A DNA stretch of 64,000 nucleotides. Origin: CALKJP01 sp046299555 (GTDB lineage Bacteria; Bacteroidota; Bacteroidia; JACCXN01). Of this stretch, positions 23,937 to 32,769 are shown one piece after another. Each line of letters starts with the position of its first letter. The first letter of the stretch is position 1. The notes under the pieces are model-generated. The model ran no database searches, was not told the origin of the DNA, and saw nothing but the letters and a program-made list of their open reading frames with translations. The stretch spans positions 992,001-1,056,000 of the forward strand of contig JBKBHS010000001.1 of assembly GCA_046299555.1 (NCBI GenBank). Reading direction: 5' to 3'. The position numbers were made by a program, and so were the translations under genes.

Positions 23937-24656
23937 ATGGGACAAAAAACAAACCCAATAGGATTAAGGCTAGGAATCATCAAAGGATGGGATTCTAATT
24001 GGTATGGCGGAAAAAACTACGTTGACAAACTAGTTGAAGACGAAAAAATAAGAACTTATTTAAACGCCAGATTACCAAAAGGAAGTGTTTCTAAAATTGT
24101 TATTGAGCGCACACTTAAGCTTATAACAGTTACCATAAACACTGCTCGTCCGGGTATCATTATCGGTAAAGGGGGCAAAGAAGTTGATAAACTAAAAGAA
24201 GAATTAAAAAAGATAACAAAAAAAGATGTTCAAATTAACATCTTTGAAATTAAACGCCCTGAGTTAGATGCCCGCTTTTTAGCAGATAGTATAGCTCGTC
24301 AAATAGAAGGTCGTATTTCACACAAGCGTGCAGCTAAAATGGCAGTAGCATCTGCCATCAGAATGGGTGCTGAAGGCGTTAAGGTTCAAATTTCAGGTCG
24401 TTTAGCAGGAGCAGAAATGGCTCGAAGTGAAAGCTTTAAAGAAGGCCGAACTCCTTTACATACACTAAGAGCTGATATAGATTATGCACTAGCAGAAGCC
24501 CATACTACTTACGGTAGAATCGGAATAAAAGTTTGGGTTTGTAAAGGTGAAATTTATGGTAAAAGAGATTTATCTCCCAACTTTGGCCAAAGCAAAGAAA
24601 AACCTGCCCCCAAACAAGCTTCAAGCAGAGGCGCAAGAGAAAAAAAGAAAAAATAA
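23937..24656 (+). CDS. rpsC: Small-subunit ribosomal protein uS3
   Basis: uS3 forms part of the mRNA entry site with helicase activity shared with uS4 and uS5. The 239 residues have an N-terminal KH type-2 domain with the RPGIIIGKGGKEVDKLKEEL loop (about 75-94) and the C-terminal domain with QISGRLAGAEMARSE. The C-terminus is a lysine-rich tail of about 25 residues. It lies 40 bp before rplP. Confidence 0.97.
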   Translation: MGQKTNPIGLRLGIIKGWDSNWYGGKNYVDKLVEDEKIRTYLNARLPKGSVSKIVIERTLKLITVTINTARPGIIIGKGGKEVDKLKEELKKITKKDVQINIFEIKRPELDARFLADSIARQIEGRISHKRAAKMAVASAIRMGAEGVKVQISGRLAGAEMARSESFKEGRTPLHTLRADIDYALAEAHTTYGRIGIKVWVCKGEIYGKRDLSPNFGQSKEKPAPKQASSRGAREKKKK

Positions 24657-24696
24657 TTTAGATAAATAAAAGTTACACATTTTAACGTAAATAAAA

Positions 24697-25122
24697 ATGT
24701 TACAGCCGAAGAGAACGAAATATAGAAAGATGCAGAAAATGGTCCAAAAGGGAAACGCCCAAAGAGGACATGAGATAGCATTCGGTTCTTTCGCCATTAA
24801 GTCAATGGAAAGCAAATGGCTTACTGCGCGCCAGATAGAAGCAGCACGTATTGCAATAACGCGTTATATGAAACGCGAAGGTCAATTATGGATTCGTGTA
24901 TTCCCTGATAAACCTGTTACCAAAAAACCTGCTGAGGTACGTATGGGTAAAGGTAAGGGAGCTCCTGAATTATGGGTTGCTCCAATAAAACCGGGGCACA
25001 TTATATTCGAAATGGATGGAGTGCCAATTGAAGTAGCTAAAGAAGCTATGCGTTTAGGTGCCCAAAAATTACCTGTAACTACAAAATTTATTGTTAGAAG
25101 AGATTATTCTCCAGAGATTTAA
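24697..25122 (+). CDS. rplP: Large-subunit ribosomal protein uL16
   Basis: uL16 helps position the A-site tRNA. The 141 residues start MLQPKRTKYRKMQKM and include the conserved TARQIEAARIAITRYMKREG and MGKGKGAPELWVAPIKPG segments. The arginine of IRVFPDKP, modified by hydroxylation in some bacteria, is present. It lies 12 bp before rpmC. Confidence 0.97.
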   Translation: MLQPKRTKYRKMQKMVQKGNAQRGHEIAFGSFAIKSMESKWLTARQIEAARIAITRYMKREGQLWIRVFPDKPVTKKPAEVRMGKGKGAPELWVAPIKPGHIIFEMDGVPIEVAKEAMRLGAQKLPVTTKFIVRRDYSPEI

Positions 25123-25134
25123 TATATATATAAC

Positions 25135-25338
25135 ATGAAAGCTTCAGTGATAAGAGAGTTGACCGATGCTGAATTACAGCAAAAACTTGCAGAAGAAACT
25201 GCAAATTTAAACAGACTTGTTATGAATCATGCGGTATCTCCAATAGAAAATCCGCTAAGCATAAGAACAACAAGAAAAACGGTTGCAAGAATTAGAACCG
25301 AAATAAGAAAAAGAGAATTAGCAAAAATTGCTAAATAA
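25135..25338 (+). CDS. rpmC: Large-subunit ribosomal protein uL29
   Basis: uL29 is a small helical-hairpin protein at the tunnel exit beside uL23. The 67 residues have the pattern ELTDAELQQKLAEETANLNRLVMNHAV followed by the second helix ending in KRELAKIAK. The length is typical. It is followed after 20 bp by rpsQ. Confidence 0.95.
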   Translation: MKASVIRELTDAELQQKLAEETANLNRLVMNHAVSPIENPLSIRTTRKTVARIRTEIRKRELAKIAK

Positions 25339-25358
25339 TAATAACCCCTTACAGAGGT

Positions 25359-25625
25359 ATGGAAACTACTTTGAAAAGAAATTTAAGAAAAGAAAAAATT
25401 GGAATTGTTACCAGCAATAAAATGGAAAAATCCATAGTGGTAGCAGTTGAGCGAAAAGTAAAACATCCAAAATATAAGAAGTTCGTAAAAAGAACTTCTA
25501 AATTTATGGCTCATGATGAAAAAAATGAGTGCAATATTGGAGATGTAGTTCGCATCATGGAAACTCGACCATTGAGCAAAAACAAGTGCTGGAGATTAGT
25601 AGAAATTATAGAAAAAGCAAAATAA
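25359..25625 (+). CDS. rpsQ: Small-subunit ribosomal protein uS17
   Basis: uS17 is an OB-fold protein that binds 16S rRNA early in assembly. The 88 residues contain RKEKIGIVTSNKMEKSIVVAVERKVKHPKYKK and the C-terminal part CNIGDVVRIMETRPLSKNKCWRLVEI, broken here by a four-residue gap from the first element. It is full length. Confidence 0.96.
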   Translation: METTLKRNLRKEKIGIVTSNKMEKSIVVAVERKVKHPKYKKFVKRTSKFMAHDEKNECNIGDVVRIMETRPLSKNKCWRLVEIIEKAK

Positions 25626-25656
25626 TATTACAAACATCTATCAGGAATAATAAACC

Positions 25657-26025
25657 ATGATACAGCAAGAAAGTAGATTATCGGTAGCAGATAACAGCGG
25701 TGCAAAAGAGGTTCTTTGTATCCGAGTACTTGGAGGTACTAAAAGAAGATATGCCGGAGTTGGCGATAAAATTATTGTAACCGTTAAAAGTGCTATACCT
25801 TCTGGTAATATTAAAAAAGGTACAGTAAGTAAAGCCGTTGTTGTTAGAACCAAAAAAGAAATAAGAAGACCTGACGGTTCATATATCCGTTTTGATGACA
25901 ATGCTGTGGTATTACTTAATGCTGCCGAAGAAATGAGAGGTACCCGTATTTTTGGACCGGTAGCAAGAGAACTACGCGAAAAACAATTTATGAAAATAGT
26001 TTCACTTGCTCCCGAAGTTTTATAA
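25657..26025 (+). CDS. rplN: Large-subunit ribosomal protein uL14
   Basis: uL14 forms an intersubunit bridge and contacts silencing factor RsfS in other bacteria. The 122 residues begin MIQQESRLSVADNSGAKEVL and have RFDDNAVVLLN and the C-terminal GTRIFGPVARELR. Length and sequence are standard. Confidence 0.97.
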   Translation: MIQQESRLSVADNSGAKEVLCIRVLGGTKRRYAGVGDKIIVTVKSAIPSGNIKKGTVSKAVVVRTKKEIRRPDGSYIRFDDNAVVLLNAAEEMRGTRIFGPVARELREKQFMKIVSLAPEVL

Positions 26026-26045
26026 GATATTAATTAGAAAAGAAT

Positions 26046-26360
26046 ATGTGCGCAAAATTAAAAATAAAAAAAGGCGATATAGTAAAAGTTATTGCCGGTG
26101 ACGCTAAAGGTCAACAAGGAAAAGTGTTAGAAGTCATAAAAGATAAAAACAAAGTATTGATTGAAGGAGTAAATATGATTTCTAAGCATGCAAAACCAAA
26201 TGCTAAAAATCCTCAAGGTGGAATTATTAAACAAGAGGCGCCAATACACATATCTAATGTAATGTTAGTTATAAATGGAACTACAACTCGTGTAGGAAGA
26301 AAATTAGAAGGCGATAAATTAGTACGTTATTCAAAAAAAACAGGGGAGGTAATTAAGTAA
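26046..26360 (+). CDS. rplX: Large-subunit ribosomal protein uL24
   Basis: uL24 is an assembly initiator of the 50S subunit. The 104 residues carry the KOW motif IKKGDIVKVIAGDAKGQQGKV near residues 7-27 and the SNVMLVING segment. Its TAA stop shares a base with the ATG of rplE (TAATG), a translational-coupling arrangement. Confidence 0.96.
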   Translation: MCAKLKIKKGDIVKVIAGDAKGQQGKVLEVIKDKNKVLIEGVNMISKHAKPNAKNPQGGIIKQEAPIHISNVMLVINGTTTRVGRKLEGDKLVRYSKKTGEVIK

Positions 26361-26920
26361 TGAGCAAAGTAATAATACCAAGATTAAAATTAAAATATAA
26401 GAACGAAGTCGTTCCTGTGCTTGTTAAAGAATTCAAGTACAAGTCGCCCATGCAAGTTCCTGTTCTTAAAAAAATTGCAATTAACCAAGGAATTGGAGTA
26501 GGCGTTGGTGATAAAAAAATTATTGAATCAGCCATACAAGAGTTAACTTTAATAACCGGACAAAAAGCTGTTGCTACCAGATCCAAAAAAGATATATCAA
26601 ACTTTAAGCTTAGAAAAGGAATGCCAATTGGAGCAAGAGTTACTCTAAGAGGCGACATTATGTATGAATTTTTAGATAGATTAGTATCTGTAGCCTTGCC
26701 TCGAATTCGTGATTTTAGAGGAATAAACCCAAAAGGCTTTGATGGCAAAGGTAACTATACAATGGGAGTTAATGAACAAATTATATTCCCTGAAATAGAT
26801 ATCGATAAGGTAAATAAAATTTTAGGAATGGATATTACCTTTGTAACATCAGCCAAAACTGACGAAGAAGCTAAAGCTTTATTAAAAGAATTAGGTTTAC
26901 CATTTAGAGATAAAAAATAA
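26360..26920 (+). CDS. rplE: Large-subunit ribosomal protein uL5
   Basis: uL5 binds 5S rRNA and contacts the P-site tRNA. The 186 residues contain MQVPVLKKIAINQGIGVG, the loop KKDISNFKLRKGMPIGARVTLRG, and the C-terminal MDITFVTSAKTDEEAKALL. The start overlaps the rplX stop by one base. Confidence 0.97.
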   Translation: MSKVIIPRLKLKYKNEVVPVLVKEFKYKSPMQVPVLKKIAINQGIGVGVGDKKIIESAIQELTLITGQKAVATRSKKDISNFKLRKGMPIGARVTLRGDIMYEFLDRLVSVALPRIRDFRGINPKGFDGKGNYTMGVNEQIIFPEIDIDKVNKILGMDITFVTSAKTDEEAKALLKELGLPFRDKK

Positions 26921-26957
26921 ATTAATAACATAATATATTATTTAAGAGTAGAATACT

Positions 26958-27227
26958 ATGGCAAAAGAATCAATGAAGGCTAGAGAGGTAAAGAGACAAA
27001 AGCTTGTAGCCAAATATGCCGCAAAAAGAAAAGCTTTACTCGAAGCTGGTGATTACGAAGGTTTACAAAAATTACCTCGTAATGCTTCTCCGGTTCGTTT
27101 GAGAAACCGTTGTAAGCTTACCGGACGTCCACGAGGTTATATGCGTCAGTTTGGTATCTCTCGTGTTACATTCCGCGAAATGGCATTATTTGGAAAAATA
27201 CCCGGTGTAACAAAAGCTAGTTGGTAA
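26958..27227 (+). CDS. rpsN: Small-subunit ribosomal protein uS14, zinc-free type
   Basis: uS14 assembles into the 30S head. The 89-residue length and the sequence MAKESMKAREVKRQKLVAKY show the long form. The CxxC...CxxC zinc ribbon of the short form is absent; only one Cys occurs (RNRCKLTGRPRG). Such forms do not need zinc. It lies between rplE and rpsH as expected. Confidence 0.97.
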   Translation: MAKESMKAREVKRQKLVAKYAAKRKALLEAGDYEGLQKLPRNASPVRLRNRCKLTGRPRGYMRQFGISRVTFREMALFGKIPGVTKASW

Positions 27228-27260
27228 TTAAGTTTATATAAATTTTAAAGAAATATAAAA

Positions 27261-27659
27261 ATGACTGATCCAATTGCAGATTACTTAACAAGATTGAGAA
27301 ACGCAGTAAAAGCAAATCATCGTGTGGTTGATATCCCTGCATCTAATATCAAAAAGGAAATTACTAAAATACTTTTTGATAAAGGGTACATATTAAGTTA
27401 CAAATTTGAAGATACTCCCAATAAACAAGGGAATATTAAAATAGCTTTAAAATATCATCCCGTAAGCAAGGCCCCTGCCATTAAAAAACTAGAAAGAGTT
27501 AGTTCTCCAGGTTTAAGAAAATACGTTGGTGTTGATGCTATGCCACGTGTTATTAATGGTTTAGGTATTGCTATTTTATCAACATCTAAAGGGGTGATGA
27601 CTGATAAGGAAGCTCGAAACCACAATGTTGGTGGTGAAGTATTATGTTATGTTTATTAA
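27261..27659 (+). CDS. rpsH: Small-subunit ribosomal protein uS8
   Basis: uS8 binds the central domain of 16S rRNA and, in E. coli, represses the spc operon. The 132 residues open with MTDPIADYLTRLRNAVKANH and end GGEVLCYVY, with the conserved LGIAILSTSKGVMTDKEAR segment. It is full length. Confidence 0.97.
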   Translation: MTDPIADYLTRLRNAVKANHRVVDIPASNIKKEITKILFDKGYILSYKFEDTPNKQGNIKIALKYHPVSKAPAIKKLERVSSPGLRKYVGVDAMPRVINGLGIAILSTSKGVMTDKEARNHNVGGEVLCYVY

Positions 27660-27678
27660 TTGTAAAGGCAAATAGTTT

Positions 27679-28233
27679 ATGTCACGAATAGGAAAATTGC
27701 CAATAGAATTACCCAAAGGAGTAGAAATTACGGTTTCTAACGATACTATTAACGTTAAAGGACCAAAGGGTAATTTGGTTCAAAAATTTGATGCCAATAG
27801 CGTTAGCATTAATGTAAATGGTTCAACTGTAACAGTAAACCGTGCTTCTGATGCAAAAGAACACCGTGCAAAACACGGCTTATACAGAGCATTAATTGCT
27901 AATATGGTTAAAGGTGTATCTCAAGGATTTACTATTGAGCAAGAATTGGTGGGGGTAGGATATAAAGCTACCAATAATGGACAATTATTAGAGCTTGCAT
28001 TAGGTTACTCACACAACTTAGTATTTGAAATTCCTGCCGAAGTTAAAGTAAAAACAGCTACTGAAAAAGGTAAAAATCCAATCATTACACTTGAATCAGC
28101 CGATAAACAGTTAATCGGTCAAGTAGCTGCTAAAATACGTTCATTACGTAAACCTGAACCATATAAAGGAAAAGGAATTAAGTTTGTTGGTGAAGAATTA
28201 AGAAGAAAAGCAGGTAAATCTGCTGGTAAATAA
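27679..28233 (+). CDS. rplF: Large-subunit ribosomal protein uL6
   Basis: uL6 lies near the GTPase-associated centre. The 184 residues form two tandem related domains. The first opens with SRIGKLPIELPKGVEI and the second ends with RKPEPYKGKGIKFVGEEL, followed by RRKAGKSAGK. The length is typical. Confidence 0.97.
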   Translation: MSRIGKLPIELPKGVEITVSNDTINVKGPKGNLVQKFDANSVSINVNGSTVTVNRASDAKEHRAKHGLYRALIANMVKGVSQGFTIEQELVGVGYKATNNGQLLELALGYSHNLVFEIPAEVKVKTATEKGKNPIITLESADKQLIGQVAAKIRSLRKPEPYKGKGIKFVGEELRRKAGKSAGK

Positions 28234-28264
28234 TTAAGAGCAATTTAAGTAAATTGTAGTTAAA

Positions 28265-28621
28265 ATGGCGATTACAAAATCATACAGAAGAAACAGGATT
28301 AAGATGAGAATCCGCAAAATTGTTAGCGGAACTCCTGAAAGACCTAGAATGTCAGTATTTAGAAGCAATGTGCATATGTACGTTCAATTAATCGATGATA
28401 CAACAGGAAGAACGTTAGTTGCAGCTTCTACTAGAGATAAAGATTTTCCTACTGCTAAACAAACAAAAGTAGAACAATCAGCAGTATTAGGTAAAATCAT
28501 TGCTGAAAAAGCATTAAAAGCAGGAATAACTAAAGTTGCATTTGATAGAAACGGATATTTATATCATGGCAGAGTGAAATCTTTAGCTGAAGCAGCTAGA
28601 GAAGGAGGTTTAATTTTCTAA
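28265..28621 (+). CDS. rplR: Large-subunit ribosomal protein uL18
   Basis: uL18 binds 5S rRNA in the central protuberance. The 118 residues include RPRMSVFRSNVHMYVQLIDD, and the C-terminal FDRNGYLYHGRVKSLAEAAREGG. It is full length and lies nine bases before rpsE. Confidence 0.97.
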   Translation: MAITKSYRRNRIKMRIRKIVSGTPERPRMSVFRSNVHMYVQLIDDTTGRTLVAASTRDKDFPTAKQTKVEQSAVLGKIIAEKALKAGITKVAFDRNGYLYHGRVKSLAEAAREGGLIF

Positions 28622-28630
28622 AAAGATATT

Positions 28631-29149
28631 ATGTCAAACACGAACGTTAAAAAAGTTAAATCAAGCGAAATCGAGTTAAAAGACAGACTCGTAGCAGTAC
28701 AACGCGTTACTAAAGTTACCAAAGGTGGTCGTACTTTCAGTTTCTCAGCTATTGTGGTAGTTGGAAACGAAAAAGGTGTTGTAGGATATGGTTTAGGCAA
28801 AGCAATGGAGGTAACCGATGCAATTACCAAAGGAATTGAAGACGCTAAGAAAAACTTGATTAAAGTGCCAATTATTAACGGTACTGTACCACACGAGCAA
28901 TACGGAACTTTTGGCGGTGCCAAAGTATTTCTTAAACCTGCTGCTCATGGTACTGGTGTAATTGCCGGTGGTGCTATGCGTGCAGTTTTAGAAAGTGTGG
29001 GTGTAACAGACGTACTTGCCAAATCGCAAGGATCATCAAATCCTCATAACGTTGTTAAAGCAACCATTGACGCATTATCAAATTTACGTGATGCATATAC
29101 TATTGCTCAACATAGAGGTGTAAGTTTAGAAAAAGTATTTAAAGGATAA
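28631..29149 (+). CDS. rpsE: Small-subunit ribosomal protein uS5
   Basis: uS5 is at the mRNA entry channel and affects decoding accuracy. The 172 residues have the double-stranded RNA-binding-like domain with RVTKVTKGGRTFSFSAIVVVG, and the second domain with GGAMRAVLESVGVTDVLAKS and SSNPHNVVKATIDAL. The spectinomycin-sensitive loop shows no deletion. Confidence 0.97.
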   Translation: MSNTNVKKVKSSEIELKDRLVAVQRVTKVTKGGRTFSFSAIVVVGNEKGVVGYGLGKAMEVTDAITKGIEDAKKNLIKVPIINGTVPHEQYGTFGGAKVFLKPAAHGTGVIAGGAMRAVLESVGVTDVLAKSQGSSNPHNVVKATIDALSNLRDAYTIAQHRGVSLEKVFKG

Positions 29150-29170
29150 TTTCCCTACAAAACAAGCATT

Positions 29171-29350
29171 ATGGCTAAGATAGTAATAAAACAAATTAAG
29201 AGTGGAATCGATAGGCCAAAGCGTCAAAAAGATACTCTTGTAGCTTTAGGTCTCAGAAAATTAAATCATACGGTAGAACATGAGGCAACTCCTCAAATAT
29301 TAGGTATGATTGAAAAAGTAAAACATTTAGTGCAAGTAATTCAAAAGTAA
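29171..29350 (+). CDS. rpmD: Large-subunit ribosomal protein uL30
   Basis: This short gene of 59 codons sits exactly where rpmD is expected, between rpsE and rplO. Translation from the ATG at 29171 gives MAKIVIKQIKSGIDRPKRQK, and then an LVALGLRKLNHTVEH segment with the uL30 pattern. uL30 is a small peripheral protein of the 50S subunit. The stop is TAA at 29348-29350. Confidence 0.95.
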   Translation: MAKIVIKQIKSGIDRPKRQKDTLVALGLRKLNHTVEHEATPQILGMIEKVKHLVQVIQK

Positions 29351-29376
29351 GATTTAGATTTTTAAATTAAACAGCA

Positions 29377-29823
29377 ATGAACTTAAATAATTTAAAACCG
29401 GCAGAAGGCTCAACTAAAACAAGAAAAAGAATTGGTAGAGGACAAGGCTCCGGAAGAGGCGGAACATCAACTCGTGGTCATAAAGGAGCAAAATCACGTT
29501 CAGGATATACTCAAAAATTTGGTTTTGAAGGTGGACAAATGCCTCTACAAAGACGCGTTCCAAAATATGGATTTAAAAATATTAACCGTGTTGAATATAG
29601 AGGAATTAATTTAGATATTCTTCAGAAATTAGTTGATACAAAAAATATTACTGATATAACACCCGAAATTTTAGTAGAAAATGGTTTGGCTTCCAAAAAT
29701 CAATTAGTTAAAATTTTAGGAAGAGGCGAACTTAAATCTAAAATTAATATTAAAGCACACGCTTTTTCTGCTAAAGCACAATCAAACATAGAAGCTGTAG
29801 GCGGTAAAGCTGAAAAAATTTAA
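29377..29823 (+). CDS. rplO: Large-subunit ribosomal protein uL15
   Basis: uL15 is a late 50S assembly protein with an extended Gly/Arg-rich N-terminal part. The 148 residues include NLKPAEGSTKTRKRIGRGQG, then GSGRGGTSTRGHKGAKSRSG, and the globular C-terminal half ending HAFSAKAQSNIEAVGGKAE. Its stop is three bases from the secY start, so translation is probably coupled. Confidence 0.97.
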   Translation: MNLNNLKPAEGSTKTRKRIGRGQGSGRGGTSTRGHKGAKSRSGYTQKFGFEGGQMPLQRRVPKYGFKNINRVEYRGINLDILQKLVDTKNITDITPEILVENGLASKNQLVKILGRGELKSKINIKAHAFSAKAQSNIEAVGGKAEKI

Positions 29824-29826
29824 TCA

Positions 29827-31155
29827 ATGAAACGATTAATAGAAACCATACGCAACATATATAAGATTGAAGATTTAAGAGTTCGTATATTAAATACTCT
29901 TGGATTCTTACTTATATACCGCTTAGGTTCTTACGTTGTATTACCCGGTGTAGACTCAGCAGAATTAGAACGTGCAAGTGGCGATCCAACCGGAATAGCA
30001 TCTTTAATAAACATGTTTGCAGGAGGTGCATTTTCAAGAGCCTCCATCTTTGCATTAGGAATAATGCCTTATATTTCTGCATCTATTGTTATTCAATTAC
30101 TTGGAATGGCAATACCATACTTTCAACGTTTACAACGTGAAGGAGAAAGCGGAAGAAAAAAAATAAATCAAATTACCAGAGTTCTCACTATTTTTATAAC
30201 ATTAGGACAAGCTCCTGGTTATATTGCCACTCAAATTCCTGATAGTGCCATAACCAACCCCGGAACATTCTTTTGGGTTTCATCCTTAATTATTTTAGTT
30301 ACGGGTACAATGTTTGTAATGTGGTTGGGCGAAAAAATAACCGACAAAGGAATTGGAAATGGTATCTCCCTAATTATTATGATAGGTATTATTGCCAATT
30401 TACCTTTCGCCTTTGCCGCTGAATTTGTATCAAGATTAGAAGAACAAGGTGGAGGTTTAGTTATTTTCTTGGTTGAAATAGTTTTCTTAATGTTTATCAT
30501 TATTGGATCAATAATGTTGGTTCAAGGAACAAGAAGAATTCCTGTACAATTCGCTAAAAAAATAGTTGGTAACAAACAATATGGCGGTGTTCGTCAATAC
30601 ATACCTTTAAAAGTTAATGCAGCCGGAGTAATGCCAATTATTTTCGCTCAAGCCATTATGTTTGTTCCCATTACTTTAGCAGGATTTGCTGATTCTGAAT
30701 CACTAACAGGCGTTGTATCTGCATTTGCTGATTTTACAGGATTTTGGTATAATTTCACCTTTGCTGTTTTAATTATATTATTTACATACTTTTACACAGC
30801 TGTTTCGGTTAACCCAAATCAAATGGCTGAAGATATGAAACGCAATGGAGGATTCATTCCCGGAGTTAAACCCGGTAAAAAAACAGCAGAGTTTATAGAT
30901 ACTGTAATGTCGAGAATTACATTACCCGGCTCTATCTTTCTTGCTATTGTTGCTATTTTACCGGCATTTGCAATGATTGCAGGAGTTAATAATCAATTTG
31001 CGCAGTTTTTTGGAGGAACTTCATTGTTAATTTTAGTGGGTGTAGTATTAGATACTTTACAACAAATTGAAAGTTATTTATTAATGCGCCATTATGATGG
31101 ATTGATGAAATCAGGAAGAATTAAAGGAAGGTCATCTGTGGGCATGGCAAGCTAA
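29827..31155 (+). CDS. secY: Protein translocase channel SecY
   Basis: SecY forms the protein-conducting channel of the inner membrane together with SecE and SecG. The 442 residues have the expected ten membrane helices, the plug region after helix 1, IFALGIMPYISASIVIQLLG in helix 2, and the cytoplasmic loops that bind ribosomes and SecA, including RIPVQFAKKIVG and NPNQMAEDMKRNGGFIPGVKPG. It starts three bases after rplO and is followed by map after 27 bp. secE and secG are outside the window. Confidence 0.98.
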   Translation: MKRLIETIRNIYKIEDLRVRILNTLGFLLIYRLGSYVVLPGVDSAELERASGDPTGIASLINMFAGGAFSRASIFALGIMPYISASIVIQLLGMAIPYFQRLQREGESGRKKINQITRVLTIFITLGQAPGYIATQIPDSAITNPGTFFWVSSLIILVTGTMFVMWLGEKITDKGIGNGISLIIMIGIIANLPFAFAAEFVSRLEEQGGGLVIFLVEIVFLMFIIIGSIMLVQGTRRIPVQFAKKIVGNKQYGGVRQYIPLKVNAAGVMPIIFAQAIMFVPITLAGFADSESLTGVVSAFADFTGFWYNFTFAVLIILFTYFYTAVSVNPNQMAEDMKRNGGFIPGVKPGKKTAEFIDTVMSRITLPGSIFLAIVAILPAFAMIAGVNNQFAQFFGGTSLLILVGVVLDTLQQIESYLLMRHYDGLMKSGRIKGRSSVGMAS

Positions 31156-31182
31156 TTCCTTAAATGAAAGGAAGCATAGCAA

Positions 31183-31965
31183 ATGATTAAGATTAAATCC
31201 GAAGAGGAAATTGAATTAATACGACAAAGTTCTTTACTTGTTGGTAAAACATTAGCGGAAGTTGCTAAGCACATAAAACCTGGTATTAAAACCATTGAGC
31301 TAGATACCATTGCAGAAAACTTTATTCGTGATAATGGTGCATTGCCGGGTTTTAAGGGAATGTATGGATACAAACATACGCTTTGTATTTCCGTAAATTC
31401 TCAAGTAGTTCACGGAATACCAGGTGATTACGAGTTAAAAGAAGGAGATATTATTTCTGTTGATTGCGGTGTGCTTAAAAATGGATATTATGGAGATGTT
31501 GCTTACACTTTTCCGGTAGGTAATATTTCTCCGGAAGTTAAACGATTACTCGATGTAACTAAAGAATGTTTAAACTTAGCTATTGAAAAAGCAATAGCAG
31601 GCAACAGAATAGGAGATATAGGTAGTGCCGTACAAGAACATGCCGAAAAAAATGGATATGGAGTAGTTAGAGAATTAGTTGGGCATGGATTAGGAAAAAA
31701 CTTACATGAAGAACCTGAAGTTCCAAATTATGGAAGAAAAGGCAATGGAGTAAAATTAGTAGAAGGAATGGTGTTAGCAATAGAACCCATGATTAATATG
31801 GGAACAAAAAATGTGAAGCACGAAAAAGACGGATGGACCATAACAACAGCAGATGGAAAACCTTCTGCTCATTTTGAACACGATGTAGTGGTTAGAAAAG
31901 GGAAAGCAGAGGTGCTTTCAAGCTTTTCAGAAATAGAAGAAGTTTTAAAAACTATAAATAAATAA
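31183..31965 (+). CDS. map: Methionine aminopeptidase type I
   Basis: The enzyme removes the initiator methionine from nascent chains when the second residue is small. The 260 residues have the pita-bread fold with the five metal ligands in SVDCGVLKNGYYGDVAYTF (two Asp), VGHGLGKNLHEEP (His), AIEPMINMG (Glu) and HFEHDVVV (Glu), and the substrate His in VVHGIPG. No N-terminal zinc-finger extension is present, so it is the short bacterial form. The infA start codon follows the stop codon directly. Confidence 0.97.
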   Translation: MIKIKSEEEIELIRQSSLLVGKTLAEVAKHIKPGIKTIELDTIAENFIRDNGALPGFKGMYGYKHTLCISVNSQVVHGIPGDYELKEGDIISVDCGVLKNGYYGDVAYTFPVGNISPEVKRLLDVTKECLNLAIEKAIAGNRIGDIGSAVQEHAEKNGYGVVRELVGHGLGKNLHEEPEVPNYGRKGNGVKLVEGMVLAIEPMINMGTKNVKHEKDGWTITTADGKPSAHFEHDVVVRKGKAEVLSSFSEIEEVLKTINK

Positions 31966-32184
31966 ATGTCAAAACAAGGATTAATTGAGCAGGACGGAAC
32001 TATAATTGAAGCATTGTCAAACGCAATGTTTCGAGTAGAATTAGAAAACGGACATGTGGTTACAGCCCATATTTCCGGTAAAATGCGAATGAATTATATT
32101 AAAATTCTTCCCGGAGATAAGGTTAAATTAGAAATATCTCCATACGACCTTACCAAAGGAAGAATTACATATAGATATAAATAA
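31966..32184 (+). CDS. infA: Translation initiation factor IF-1
   Basis: IF-1 occupies the A site during initiation and supports IF-2 and IF-3. The 72 residues form a single OB fold with the family sequence LSNAMFRVELENGHVVTAHI, and KMRMNYIKILPGDKVKLEISPYDLTKGRI, broken by two residues from the first part. It begins on the base after the map stop codon. Confidence 0.97.
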   Translation: MSKQGLIEQDGTIIEALSNAMFRVELENGHVVTAHISGKMRMNYIKILPGDKVKLEISPYDLTKGRITYRYK

Positions 32185-32226
32185 GGTTCAATACAGAATC
32201 AAACTAAAAATTAAAAGTATAATAAA

Positions 32227-32343
32227 ATGAAAGTTAGAGTATCTATTAAGAAAAGAAGCGAAGAGTGTAAGATTGTTCGCAGAAAAGGGCGCTTGTATGT
32301 AATAAACAAGAAAAACCCAAAATTTAAGCAACGTCAAGGATAA
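32227..32343 (+). CDS. rpmJ: Large-subunit ribosomal protein bL36, zinc-free type
   Basis: This 38-residue gene lies between infA and rpsM, the usual place for rpmJ. Translation begins MKVRVSIKKRSEECKIVRRK and ends KNPKFKQRQG, which matches bL36 throughout. Of the four zinc ligands of the classical form (Cys11, Cys14, Cys27, His33) only Cys14 remains; the others are Ser, Asn and Phe. It is therefore a zinc-independent form. Confidence 0.95.
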   Translation: MKVRVSIKKRSEECKIVRRKGRLYVINKKNPKFKQRQG

Positions 32344-32361
32344 AATAATTATAATACAACT

Positions 32362-32739
32362 ATGGCAAGAATTGCAGGTATAGATTTACCAAAAAACAAA
32401 AGAGGAGTTATCGGATTAACCTATATCTTTGGAATAGGAAAATCAACCGCTCAACGAATTTTAAAAGAATGCGGTATAGATGAGAATAAAAAAGTTCAAG
32501 ACTGGAACGATGAAGAATTAACCGCAATCCGTAATTACATTAACGATAAAGTTAAGGTAGAAGGAGCGCTACGTTCTGAAATCCAACTAAACATTAAACG
32601 TTTAATGGATATTGGATGTTATCGCGGAATTCGTCATAGAGTTGGTTTACCGGTTCGTGGACAAAGAACAAAAAATAACTCAAGAACAAGAAAAGGAAAA
32701 CGTAAAACAGTTGCCAATAAGAAAAAAGCAACTAAATAA
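32362..32739 (+). CDS. rpsM: Small-subunit ribosomal protein uS13
   Basis: uS13 bridges the subunits and contacts the P-site tRNA through its tail. The 125 residues begin MARIAGIDLPKNKRGVIGLT, have the helix-hairpin-helix IFGIGKSTAQRILKECGID and end in a basic tail with VRGQRTKNNSRTRKGKRKTV. It is full length. Confidence 0.97.
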   Translation: MARIAGIDLPKNKRGVIGLTYIFGIGKSTAQRILKECGIDENKKVQDWNDEELTAIRNYINDKVKVEGALRSEIQLNIKRLMDIGCYRGIRHRVGLPVRGQRTKNNSRTRKGKRKTVANKKKATK

Positions 32740-32769
32740 AAAATAAATAATTAAAATTAATATAGAGAA

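Noticed and set aside
26353..26748. A 131-codon open frame antisense to rplE
   Set aside because: It overlaps uL5 completely and its residues mirror the uL5 codons; no independent support.
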